64,000 nucleotides of DNA from Vibrio nitrifigilis (GTDB lineage: Bacteria; Pseudomonadota; Gammaproteobacteria; Enterobacterales; Vibrionaceae). This document shows, in pieces, positions 9,080-16,789 of this stretch. The DNA lies in assembly GCF_015686695.1 (NCBI RefSeq), contig NZ_JADPMR010000001.1:1116001-1180000 (forward strand), in the 5' to 3' direction. The notes below the pieces were generated by a model. It did no database searches, was not told where the DNA came from, and was given only the letters and a program-made list of their open reading frames with translations. The number at the start of each line of letters is the position of its first letter. Within the stretch, counting starts at the first letter, position 1. A program made the translations under genes and the position numbers.

Positions 9080-9331
9080 ATGGCGACATCAGCATTTCGA
9101 TGGTCAAGCGTGTGTGTGGCGTTACTCTTTGCTGCTACAGGTATGGCTCAAGCACAGAATGCCCAACAGGGCGAAGTAGCAAAGGAACGTGCTCAGTTTG
9201 AACAACAAAAAGACAACATCACTTATGCCAGTGAATACATTAATAAAGATAAAAATGGGCCTAAAAAAGACTTATTACAATCGGCGCAGAAACATGATGA
9301 TGCGTTGAGTGTAAAGCCTGCGACTAATTAG
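9080..9331 (+). CDS. Small secreted protein of unknown function, operonic with GH3 enzyme
   Basis: The 83-residue product opens with a typical Sec signal peptide (residues 1-25, cleavage likely after AQA in GMAQAQNAQQ). The remaining 57-odd residues are hydrophilic, rich in Lys, Gln and Asp, without cysteine, and probably helical (EVAKERAQFEQQKDNITYAS). I recognise no family. GAGGT at 9069-9073 supports the ATG at 9080. The stop is 13 bp before the GH3 start, so the two are very likely co-transcribed. Possible roles include a chaperone or accessory of the GH3 enzyme; this is inference from position only. Confidence 0.75.
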   Translation: MATSAFRWSSVCVALLFAATGMAQAQNAQQGEVAKERAQFEQQKDNITYASEYINKDKNGPKKDLLQSAQKHDDALSVKPATN

Positions 9332-9344
9332 TGGTGAATGAATA

Positions 9345-12110
9345 ATGAGATTAAAACAATACGGATCCCTAATTTCTCTAGGGTTGCTTGCGTTACCAGG
9401 GATGGCACACGCAGATTATAACGGTAAGACTTGGTCACAAGTTGAAGCGCGCGTCAGTTCGATTCTCGACAACATGTCGCAATCTGAAAAGTACAGTTTT
9501 ATTCGTGTCGACGATGGTCACATGATCCCATCTCTTGATCGTTTCGGTATTGACGGCACCGTCGCTTATGACTCATCAATGGGTGTGTATGTCGATAGCA
9601 CTATCTTCGGTGCTAGCTATCCTTCTCAAAGTCTACTTGCTGCAACTTGGGATATAAACCGAGCCAAACAAGTGGGGATGGCTTTAGGGTATGAAACACG
9701 CTCTGCTGGTGGTGAACAAATGTTATCTCCAGTAGTGAACCTCTATCGCACTCCGTTTAATGGCCGCGCAGCTGAATCCATTTGTGGTGAAGACCCATTT
9801 TTATGTGCGGTAATGGCACCGGCAATTACCAACGGTATTCAAGTGCAAGGGGTACAAGCTGGCGCCAAACACCTGATTGCCAATGAGCAAGAAGCGAACC
9901 GCCACAATGTTGATATTGAAGTGGGTGAGCGTGCACTGCGTGAAATGTACTTAGTTCCGTTTGAATCCTTGGTTAAAAATTCGGATATCGCATCACTGAT
10001 GTGTGGCTTTAACAAGGTAAATGGCGAATATGCATGTGAAAATCACCATATCATTACCGATATTGTGAAAGGTGAGTGGGGCTATCAAGGCTTCGTTCTT
10101 TCAGATTTCAACTCGATTCAAAATGCATTTGAGGGCGCTTGGGCGGGCACTGATCTAGATATGCCTTCTGGTCTCAAATTTACTGAAGATAAATTGTCGC
10201 CTTATGTGGCGAGTGGTGCGTTAACTCAAGATGTTATTGATGACAAAGTAAAACGTAATTTGCGTGCGCTAGTTCGGTATGGTTTTGATGAATCGACTTA
10301 CGAAGCGCATACGCTTGATTATCCGGAATACGGTCAGGAAGCAGCATTGGATGCCGCTCGTGAAGGCATTGTGCTACTGAAAAATGAGTCCGGTAACAGT
10401 GGTCAAATTTTGCCACTTAGCAAATCAGCAAACATTGCGGTTATAGGTAACGCTGCGCAGAAAGCACCGAGTTCGCCATTTGGTACCGCAAATTCTGATC
10501 CGGATTCAGATTACGTAACAGAACTAAGCGGTTTACAACAACTGAACACCAATTCGGATAACGTCACCTTCATTAAAAGTATGTCACTCACACCAAGCAC
10601 TGCGTTGTTTGAACAACCGAGTTGTACCAGCGATGATGACGAGTGTGCTGTTGGGGTAACGGTTGAATACTATGACAATACCGATTTTGAAGGTGACCCT
10701 GTCTTAACTCGTAAAGAGCTTGGAGTAAACTTTGATTGGAATGCGATGACCAACACGGTGGTTAACCCATGTACTGATGACGATGAGGATAACGATCAAC
10801 AAATTGATTGCTCAACCGTTCCTACTGATGCAGAAGATGGCGTTCGAGAAATTAGTGATTTCGAGCCAACTCAAGGTTCGTTCTCGGCCATAGTACGCGG
10901 TAAGTTCCGTCCAACGATCAGTGGTAAGCATGTCTTCAAAATCCGTGGTGATGGTCCATTTAAATTGTACATGAATGGTAACCTGATGATGGAAAGTGAT
11001 GGCGAACCACGTGCGTCTGATGAACCTAACGCTGTGCCAGTCACCGTAAAAACATCGGCTTTGAAAGCGGGTCGTTTATATTCTTTCCGCATTGAATACA
11101 GTCGTGAGCAATACTATCAATCTAACCTTGGTGGGATGAATGGGCTTCAATTTAGCTGGGCTTCGTTAACGCCACCATCGAATCTATCTGATTACGATGC
11201 CGTGGTTGCGGTCGTGGGTCGTAACTATGAATATGAAGGCGAAACACTGGACCCATACTTTGATTTACCTGATCAGCAAAAAGTCATGTTGAATAAAGTG
11301 ATCAAAGCCAATCCAAACACGATTGTTGTTATGCATAGTGGTGGTGGCATGAACATGATGCCATGGGCAAACAACGCTGCTGCAATCTTGCACGCTTGGT
11401 ACAGTGGTCAATTTGGTGGTCAAGCATTAGCTGAAATTTTATATGGTGATGTTAACCCTTCAGGTCGTTTACCTATCACTCTGGATAAGAAAATTAAGTT
11501 TAATCCTAGTTATGATTCTTACTCTGATCCTGATGATTATGTTGGTGATGATGCGAAAACAACCATGACTTATTCGGAAGGTTTATTCCTTGGCTATCGT
11601 GGCTACGATAAATCAAGCCATAAGCCACTGTATCCATTTGGTTTTGGTTTGTCTTACACCACATTCAGTTTTTCTGATATTGCGTTGAGCAGTAGCAAGG
11701 TGTTGGATGATGATACAATGTATGTCACCTTTACGGTCACTAACTCAGGTAGCCGTGCTGGTTATGCGGTTCCAGAACTGTATATTAAGCCAATTAACCC
11801 AACGGTCAGCCGCCCGAAACATGAGCTAAAAGGTTTTAGCAAAATATACCTAGAAGCTGGGGCAAGTAAGTCCGTGACTATTCCTCTTAATGCGCGTTCG
11901 TTTGCACATTATACGCAAAGCACCGACAGCTGGGATGTGGATGCGGGTAAATATCGCATTCAAGTTGGGGACAGTTCAGATAATATCTTACTGCGCGCCA
12001 CAATGACGGCAGACGATGAGATCACGATGACAACGAAAGACTCTAACCCGTTACCAGGACCGCTACAAAGTGCTGTTCAAGTTGCTAAATCAGAAGCTTA
12101 CGCATACTAA
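9345..12110 (+). CDS. Secreted glycoside hydrolase family 3 enzyme with inserted PA14 domain
   Basis: The 921-residue protein has a signal peptide (residues 1-23, ending MAHA). The GH3 barrel follows, with the nucleophile Asp254 in FVLSDFNS, then the GH3 alpha/beta sandwich. The sandwich is interrupted at about residues 435-605 by a PA14 domain (VTVEYYDNTDFEG, HVFKIRGDGPFKLYMNG). The acid/base Glu lies in NYEYEGETLDPYFDLPDQQK, and a fibronectin-III-like tail occupies about residues 795-890. Other GH3-PA14 enzymes are beta-glucosidases, xylosidases or arabinosidases in which PA14 shapes chain-length selectivity. The short acidic, Cys-containing stretches before and inside PA14 (SCTSDDDECAV, NPCTDDDEDNDQQIDC) could bind calcium and form disulfides. 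Export suggests periplasmic or outer-face cleavage before uptake. Confidence 0.92.
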   Translation: MRLKQYGSLISLGLLALPGMAHADYNGKTWSQVEARVSSILDNMSQSEKYSFIRVDDGHMIPSLDRFGIDGTVAYDSSMGVYVDSTIFGASYPSQSLLAATWDINRAKQVGMALGYETRSAGGEQMLSPVVNLYRTPFNGRAAESICGEDPFLCAVMAPAITNGIQVQGVQAGAKHLIANEQEANRHNVDIEVGERALREMYLVPFESLVKNSDIASLMCGFNKVNGEYACENHHIITDIVKGEWGYQGFVLSDFNSIQNAFEGAWAGTDLDMPSGLKFTEDKLSPYVASGALTQDVIDDKVKRNLRALVRYGFDESTYEAHTLDYPEYGQEAALDAAREGIVLLKNESGNSGQILPLSKSANIAVIGNAAQKAPSSPFGTANSDPDSDYVTELSGLQQLNTNSDNVTFIKSMSLTPSTALFEQPSCTSDDDECAVGVTVEYYDNTDFEGDPVLTRKELGVNFDWNAMTNTVVNPCTDDDEDNDQQIDCSTVPTDAEDGVREISDFEPTQGSFSAIVRGKFRPTISGKHVFKIRGDGPFKLYMNGNLMMESDGEPRASDEPNAVPVTVKTSALKAGRLYSFRIEYSREQYYQSNLGGMNGLQFSWASLTPPSNLSDYDAVVAVVGRNYEYEGETLDPYFDLPDQQKVMLNKVIKANPNTIVVMHSGGGMNMMPWANNAAAILHAWYSGQFGGQALAEILYGDVNPSGRLPITLDKKIKFNPSYDSYSDPDDYVGDDAKTTMTYSEGLFLGYRGYDKSSHKPLYPFGFGLSYTTFSFSDIALSSSKVLDDDTMYVTFTVTNSGSRAGYAVPELYIKPINPTVSRPKHELKGFSKIYLEAGASKSVTIPLNARSFAHYTQSTDSWDVDAGKYRIQVGDSSDNILLRATMTADDEITMTTKDSNPLPGPLQSAVQVAKSEAYAY

Positions 12111-12130
12111 GTGGTAGACGTTAAATAAAT

Positions 12131-12157
12131 AAAAAGAGCTCTGCGGAGCTCTTTTTT
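12131..12157 (+). terminator. Terminator of GH3 operon
   Basis: AAAAAGAGCTC-TGCG-GAGCTCTTTTTT, a perfect stem with A and T tracts on either side. It could also serve the convergent LysE-type gene. Confidence 0.9.
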
Positions 12158-12201
12158 ATATCTCTTTGTAACGGAGGTCATTGGGAAGAAAGTCGACATA
12201 A

Positions 12202-12822
12202 TTAACTACAAAATAGCCAAATACCCACACCAATCATTAAGGTTCCTGCAATGCGATTCAGTAAGCGGATATTCTTTTCTTGGCCCAGAGCCTTACGTAA
12301 CCCTTTCCCCCCAGTGGCATAAAGAGACATACAAATAAATTCGGATAGCATAATGATCGAGACTAAAAACGATAACTGCGGCGTTAAGTTCATGGAGCGG
12401 TCAATAAAAGGCGGCAATAAAGAGATCATAAATGCCCAACCTTTAGGGTTGGCAATGGCAGTTACAAAACCTTGCACAATCAAATCCCAGTCACTGCCTT
12501 CAAACTGTTCATGATCATCAAAGCTAATCGCCAGCTTGCCTTTTGATAACCACATTTGAATACCAAGATAAGCTAAGTAGCTTGCGCCAACCCATTTAAA
12601 TACCGTAAATAGCCATGGGTAATTAAGCATGACAGCAGCAATGCCTACTACTGCTGATATGGCAACAACAGCGACCCCAATCACTTCACCAATCATCATC
12701 CACAATGTGCGTTTATAACCGATACTCATGCCGAGCGTGAGAGCGAGAGTCATACACATACCAGGGGTAATTGAAACGAAGAAAAAAGTCGGAATAAACA
12801 TTCCCAATATTGCGGTGTTCAT
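12202..12822 (-). CDS. LysE/RhtB family amino acid exporter
   Basis: The 206-residue protein has about six membrane helices and the LysE/RhtB opening, FVSITPGMCMTLALTLGMSIG, where the usual PGP is PGM. FKWVGASYLAYLGIQMW and QGFVTAIANPKGWAFMISLLPPF are conserved family segments. Members export amino acids such as homoserine, threonine or lysine. It stands alone, convergent with the GH3 operon and divergent from grxB. A strong hairpin lies in its leader at 12856-12886. The Shine-Dalgarno is weak. The exported amino acid is unknown. Confidence 0.9.
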   Translation of the reverse strand: MNTAILGMFIPTFFFVSITPGMCMTLALTLGMSIGYKRTLWMMIGEVIGVAVVAISAVVGIAAVMLNYPWLFTVFKWVGASYLAYLGIQMWLSKGKLAISFDDHEQFEGSDWDLIVQGFVTAIANPKGWAFMISLLPPFIDRSMNLTPQLSFLVSIIMLSEFICMSLYATGGKGLRKALGQEKNIRLLNRIAGTLMIGVGIWLFCS

Positions 12823-12855
12823 GCAAGAAATCCATATCAGAGTGAAAGTGAGTAA

Positions 12856-12886
12856 GTCACGAAGCCCTGATGGGATCAGGGGTGAC
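12856..12886 (-). promoter_or_regulatory. Strong hairpin in leader of LysE-type exporter
   Basis: CCCTGAT-GGG-ATCAGGG forms a perfect stem at 12865-12881, extended by GTCAC (12856-12860) and GTGAC (12882-12886) with a four-base bulge. It lies 34-64 bp upstream of the exporter start. No known riboswitch class is recognisable. Confidence 0.45.
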
Positions 12887-13005
12887 GGCTATACATTAAT
12901 CTGATCAATCATTGCTGGCAATATAAAAATAGCGCGATAGCTCTTTTACCCGCTGTTAATCGTTTTGTGTATACTAGCGCCAGTAGAATCAATCATGGAA
13001 TCTTT

Positions 13006-13644
13006 ATGCTAACGCTTTATATTTATGAACATTGTCCGTTTTGTGCACGCGTACGCTATGTCGCGGGGTTACTACAAATCCCTTTTCAAGAAAAAGTGCT
13101 TTCTTATGATGATGTCGATACACCGACTCGGTTAGTAGGAAAAAAAGCCGTCCCAATTTTGCAAAAAGAAAATGGTGAAGCGATGGCTGAGAGTATGGAT
13201 ATTATTCATTACTTTCTTAGTTTACGTATTCCAGCAGCACCTGAGCTTTCATTAAGCGAAGACGTCGCCAATTGGCAAACAGAAGCCTTTCCTTTATTAC
13301 AACAAGTCGGCTATCCGCGTTGGTCTTCACTTGGTCTAGGGGAGTTTCTGACCTTAAGTAGCCGTGAAACATGGCAAAAGAATAAAGAGACCGATGTGCT
13401 TAATTTCGAGCGTTTAATTGCAGATTCTAAGGAGATTGCTGAGCAGGTTTCTGAGCATATTGCACGAGTTGAGTCATTGCTATTTCCGTCACAGGGCATA
13501 CCAACTTTGATTGATGAAGCCGTTATTTATTCTCTGCTACGTGGTTGGGTATGCCAGCCTGAGATTGAATGGCCTGAATCTGTGATGACTTGGTTGCGTC
13601 GTCGCTCGCTAGCAACAGGTGTCAGCGTTATGATGGCGGATTAA
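13006..13644 (+). CDS. grxB: Glutaredoxin 2
   Basis: The 212-residue protein begins MLTLYIYEHCPFCARVRYVA, aligning with the start of E. coli GrxB; an in-frame ATG at 12967 adds 13 residues absent from the family and overlaps the likely -10. The glutaredoxin active site is CPFC here rather than CPYC. VPILQKENGEAMAESMDIIHY is the conserved glutathione-binding loop of the GST-like N-terminal domain, followed by an all-helical C-terminal domain. The protein reduces disulfides with glutathione in the cytoplasm. A TATACT at 12970-12975 is a plausible -10 element. Confidence 0.93.
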   Translation: MLTLYIYEHCPFCARVRYVAGLLQIPFQEKVLSYDDVDTPTRLVGKKAVPILQKENGEAMAESMDIIHYFLSLRIPAAPELSLSEDVANWQTEAFPLLQQVGYPRWSSLGLGEFLTLSSRETWQKNKETDVLNFERLIADSKEIAEQVSEHIARVESLLFPSQGIPTLIDEAVIYSLLRGWVCQPEIEWPESVMTWLRRRSLATGVSVMMAD

Positions 13645-13670
13645 CTACCGAAATAGTTCTACCTATGTAA

Positions 13671-13728
13671 CGAATAGAACTCGCCCTTTGGGTATAGAAT
13701 GCCAAGGCGTGCTGCGCTCCTTGGCATT
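13671..13728. repeat. Fragment of the Vibrio palindromic repeat family plus convergent-gene hairpin
   Basis: GAATAGAACTCGCCCTTTGG at 13673-13692 matches the interior of the full element at about 16607-16626 (one base differs). It continues directly into TTGGGTATA, the right-end sequence of that element. Next comes a perfect 10-bp stem AATGCCAAGG/CCTTGGCATT (13698-13728) between the convergent grxB and GGDEF-EAL genes, which may end transcription from both sides although no T run follows. Confidence 0.55.
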
Positions 13729-13769
13729 ATGATTGGTTAAGGTAGGTATGGATTCTCGAACGTCATTGA

Positions 13770-15689
13770 TCAATGTAAATGGCGAATTTCAGATACCGAG
13801 TTGACGTCAAAGTACTGCACACAGAATTTAGCAAATTTCTGCTTTGTTATCGGTTTTGAGAAGTAATAGCCCTGATACTCATCGACACCTAACTCCATCA
13901 GTTTGTTAAGCTGACTTAACTGCTCGATTCCCTCTGCTACTACCTTAATTCCCAATTGATGCGATAAAGTGACAATCGCCGACACAAAATACTCCTGATT
14001 CTGTTTTGAGTTGATATCACAGACAAAGGATTTGTCGATTTTCAGTTTAGTAAAGTGCAAGTGGTTCAAGTTATACAGTGACGACCACCCTGTCCCAAAG
14101 TCATCGAGCGACATTCTAATATTGAGTTGTTCAAGTTTTCTGATAATGGCCGAGCTACGTTCCATCTCATCTAAGGTCATTGTTTCAGTGATTTCTAGTA
14201 CTATCGATTCAAGGTAATTATCTTTTGAAGCGAAAATTTTGGATAACACTTGGGGAAGATCTTCATCAAACAGTGAGTCTGAGAGGTTAATTGACACTTC
14301 AATACGGTGACTAAACTCGGCCCATTCTTGAGTCAGAGCCAAATAGACTTGTTGCATGATCCAGTGGCCCAATCGTTTCGCTACGCCGGCTTCTTCTGCA
14401 ATTTGAATAATATACTGTGGATCAATGAATCCGTAGGTTGGATGATTCCAGCGCAGTAGCGCTTCACAACCTAATTTAGGTGCATGACGTGCAATGATTG
14501 GTTGGAAGCACATATACAGTTCATCTTGGCGCTTATTTTCAATGAGTTTAGCAAGCTCGCTAGTGAGCTGGCGTTTTTTGCGATGTTCCAACTCAATACG
14601 TTGACTGTAGAAAACAATAGAAGGATGTAACGTGGGTTGGCGTTTTGCAATGTTCAACGCTAAATCAGCGTTATTAAATAAATTGGCCGAACGTTTAACA
14701 TATTGGTAAGCATCTTCCATGGCGTGAGAAGACGCAACGCCAAACGAGAGCGATGTTTTTTTTGTTGGGTCTATGGTCATTAGCACTTTGGTCAGTTCTA
14801 TTTCTAGCTCTTTGATCATTGCTTTCGTATTGACTTGGTTTTTCACAATCAATATTGCAAATTCATCTCCTCCAACGCGAGCGCAATACATATTTGGGGT
14901 TGTGCAAAGTTCACCTAAAGCTTGAGAGACTGTTCTCAATACTCGATCGCCAAAAGGGTAGCCAAAGGTGTCATTAAGATCTTTAAATCCATTGATATCA
15001 AATAAGACCAGTGTGGATGGTGTTTGAGATTTTTTAAAACGTTTGATCAGCTGAAATAGGTAGTTACGGTTCTTTAACTCAGTCAGTGCGTCATCCCAGG
15101 CCATTTTTTGCTGGTAGGTGTTGTATTTATAGTGACGAATAGTGAGATAGGTGAGCACCACAAAAATAAAAGCCATGTCGCAATATATTTGAATGCGGGT
15201 ATCTTGAATGATCTGGCGGTGCTCGATGGATTGTTGGCCAGTGAAGTTCACAATCATCAAATTTCTTATTTTGGGTAGAATCTGAGCGAGATCGTTTTTC
15301 AATTTTCCGATACCAATGCGATCCCCTTCGACAACGGCTTTCTCATGTTTTTTCAAGATAGCGAATGCTTGATGAACCGTTGCGTTGCTATCATATTGAT
15401 TCCTGACTGCAGCCATTTCATCACTGGTCAGAAAGGTTTTATAACGACTCCACAAAACGTCAAATTTTAAATTAAGTGGTTTCTTAGAGGCTGTTTGATC
15501 AAGTAAATACACATCAATTTGATGGTCTAGCTCTATCGTCTCAACCTCCATTTGAGTCAGTGACCAAGCGGAAAGCTGAGTGTTTTTCGTTAGCATGTTA
15601 TAGGTGTTATTAAACTTAAATAACGTCATCATCGTAAACACAAACAGTGCGAAGATGACAACCACATACCAGAGGAAACTTTTGTTCAT
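13770..15689 (-). CDS. Membrane GGDEF-EAL protein (cyclic-di-GMP turnover)
   Basis: The 639-residue protein has an N-terminal membrane helix (about residues 7-25), a periplasmic helical region, a second helix (about 171-188), then GGDEF and EAL domains. GGDEF is intact in ARVGGDEFAILIV. The allosteric RxxD site that would precede it is replaced by TPNM, so product inhibition is probably lost. EAL keeps the metal and catalytic residues: CEALLRWNHP, SINLSD, LEITETM, DDFGTGWSS, KIDKSF, VAEGIEQ and the final DEYQGYYFSKP. It is therefore likely a working phosphodiesterase, and possibly bifunctional. Its start is 24 bp after the stop of the small molybdopterin-fold gene, so the two form an operon in which that periplasmic protein may tune the sensor. 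Confidence 0.93.
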   Translation of the reverse strand: MNKSFLWYVVVIFALFVFTMMTLFKFNNTYNMLTKNTQLSAWSLTQMEVETIELDHQIDVYLLDQTASKKPLNLKFDVLWSRYKTFLTSDEMAAVRNQYDSNATVHQAFAILKKHEKAVVEGDRIGIGKLKNDLAQILPKIRNLMIVNFTGQQSIEHRQIIQDTRIQIYCDMAFIFVVLTYLTIRHYKYNTYQQKMAWDDALTELKNRNYLFQLIKRFKKSQTPSTLVLFDINGFKDLNDTFGYPFGDRVLRTVSQALGELCTTPNMYCARVGGDEFAILIVKNQVNTKAMIKELEIELTKVLMTIDPTKKTSLSFGVASSHAMEDAYQYVKRSANLFNNADLALNIAKRQPTLHPSIVFYSQRIELEHRKKRQLTSELAKLIENKRQDELYMCFQPIIARHAPKLGCEALLRWNHPTYGFIDPQYIIQIAEEAGVAKRLGHWIMQQVYLALTQEWAEFSHRIEVSINLSDSLFDEDLPQVLSKIFASKDNYLESIVLEITETMTLDEMERSSAIIRKLEQLNIRMSLDDFGTGWSSLYNLNHLHFTKLKIDKSFVCDINSKQNQEYFVSAIVTLSHQLGIKVVAEGIEQLSQLNKLMELGVDEYQGYYFSKPITKQKFAKFCVQYFDVNSVSEIRHLH

Positions 15690-15713
15690 ATCAGATAGGA
15701 GCCTAACGTTTGG

Positions 15714-16199
15714 TTAGTGAAGCACTTCGATACGATTGACCTGCCAAACCATCCGACTATGCAATAATTCGCTGGTCAATTGGTTAGTCTGTGAGAGAGG
15801 GTAAATCACCCATAATGGTCCTTTGTCGCGCACACTCATACTTTTACCATTCATTTTAAATGCCAAAATAGGGTCGTAAGTCGGGATATCTTGATAGGGG
15901 ATATTGGCCCAATAGTTATTGATTGCCCCAACTTTGATATTTTCGTTTTCGATTCCTGATTGTTCGAGCAATTTTTTCAGTGTAATACCAGTGAATTGAG
16001 TGTTTCCTTTGGTCCACGGTGTTTCAGTTGTAATAGTATCCTGAGCCATGTTCTCTAGTTGTTCCATGGTATAACTGACCTCTTGGTTATCTCCCGATAC
16101 CGTGAGTACTGTATCCTCTTGAGCTTGAGCGTGACCAATAAACAATGCAATGATGGAAATAAACAAAGCCCCGCGCTTTAGTGAATGGCAAAACATCAT
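15714..16199 (-). CDS. Periplasmic molybdopterin-binding-fold protein, partner of GGDEF-EAL protein
   Basis: The 161-residue product has a signal peptide (residues 1-26, ending AQA) and a compact domain resembling the sulfite-oxidase molybdopterin-binding fold. Visible motifs are GITLKKLLEQSGIE, VGAINNYWANIPYQDI, LAFKMNGKSM and RDKGPLWVIYPL. The domain lacks the cysteine that binds molybdenum in true oxidases, so it is probably a sensor or structural domain rather than an enzyme. It lies directly upstream of the membrane GGDEF-EAL gene in the same operon. Small proteins of this kind are often seen beside cyclic-di-GMP genes; the ligand is unknown. Confidence 0.75.
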   Translation of the reverse strand: MMFCHSLKRGALFISIIALFIGHAQAQEDTVLTVSGDNQEVSYTMEQLENMAQDTITTETPWTKGNTQFTGITLKKLLEQSGIENENIKVGAINNYWANIPYQDIPTYDPILAFKMNGKSMSVRDKGPLWVIYPLSQTNQLTSELLHSRMVWQVNRIEVLH

Positions 16200-16456
16200 A
16201 TCTATATTACCCTTGATTTGACTCTATTAGATGTTGGAAAAGTATAGTCAGTTTTATTGATGTGTTTATTAAATTGGGGCTGGTGAGCACACGATTAAAT
16301 CACTCATTAATGAGATGTAAAAATAATACTGTTATTTAATTGTTTGAAAGATAGATTGTTTTTTATTTTATCTATAGGGGTTTAACAGGCTTGTTTATAA
16401 TTAGTGATAGCTAAAATAATGTGGGTAGTAGGATTAAACATCTAAATATGAGAAGT

Positions 16457-16485
16457 ACAGCCTCATTTTAATGTATAGAGGCTGT
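16457..16485. repeat. Inverted repeat flanking the palindromic element
   Basis: ACAGCCTC and GAGGCTGT form a perfect 8-bp dyad with a 13-base loop, ending three bases before the 266-bp element. It may be a hairpin of the same locus. Confidence 0.5.
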
Positions 16486-16487
16486 AA

Positions 16488-16753
16488 TATACCCAAGTAA
16501 CCTCAAGATGCTGTTTCAGCGAGAATGTATTCGCTCTTAGGCAAGGCACTGATTTGAAGACATAGTCATTCTACGTTAAAAATCAGTAACACAGCCTAGG
16601 AGCGAATAAAACTCGCCCTTTGGGAGCTCATCAACAAACCTATTTCTGCGCCCAATCACGTTGAAAGGGAATGACCATTCCTACCGTGATTGAGCTTGAC
16701 CTAGGCTCGTTGATGAAGCTCTGAATCCTGCATCTTGAGGTCATTTGGGTATA
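16488..16753. repeat. 266-bp MITE-like palindromic repeat with TATACCCAA ends
   Basis: The ends are inverted copies: TATACCCAAGTAACCTCAAG on the left, and on the right the complement of TATACCCAAATGACCTCAAG, with two or three mismatches over about 24 bases. The interior is a nest of further hairpins: TTCGCTCTTAGG/CCTAGGAGCGAA, CAATCACG/CGTGATTG enclosing GGAATG-AC-CATTCC, and GAGCT.ATCAAC/GTTGAT..AGCTC. No open reading frame is present. Fragments of the same family occur at about 13671, 28078 and 61992. It fills most of the gap between the molybdopterin-fold gene and the GNAT-nitrilase gene. TA at both ends is compatible with Tc1/IS630-type mobilisation, which is inference. Confidence 0.8.
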
Positions 16754-16789
16754 ATGCGCAAGGCTGGCGTGCGACGGAAAGTCTAATGA

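Noticed and set aside
16488..16753. CRISPR-like array
   Set aside because: The repeats are inverted and nested, not direct and evenly spaced; no cas gene is in the window.
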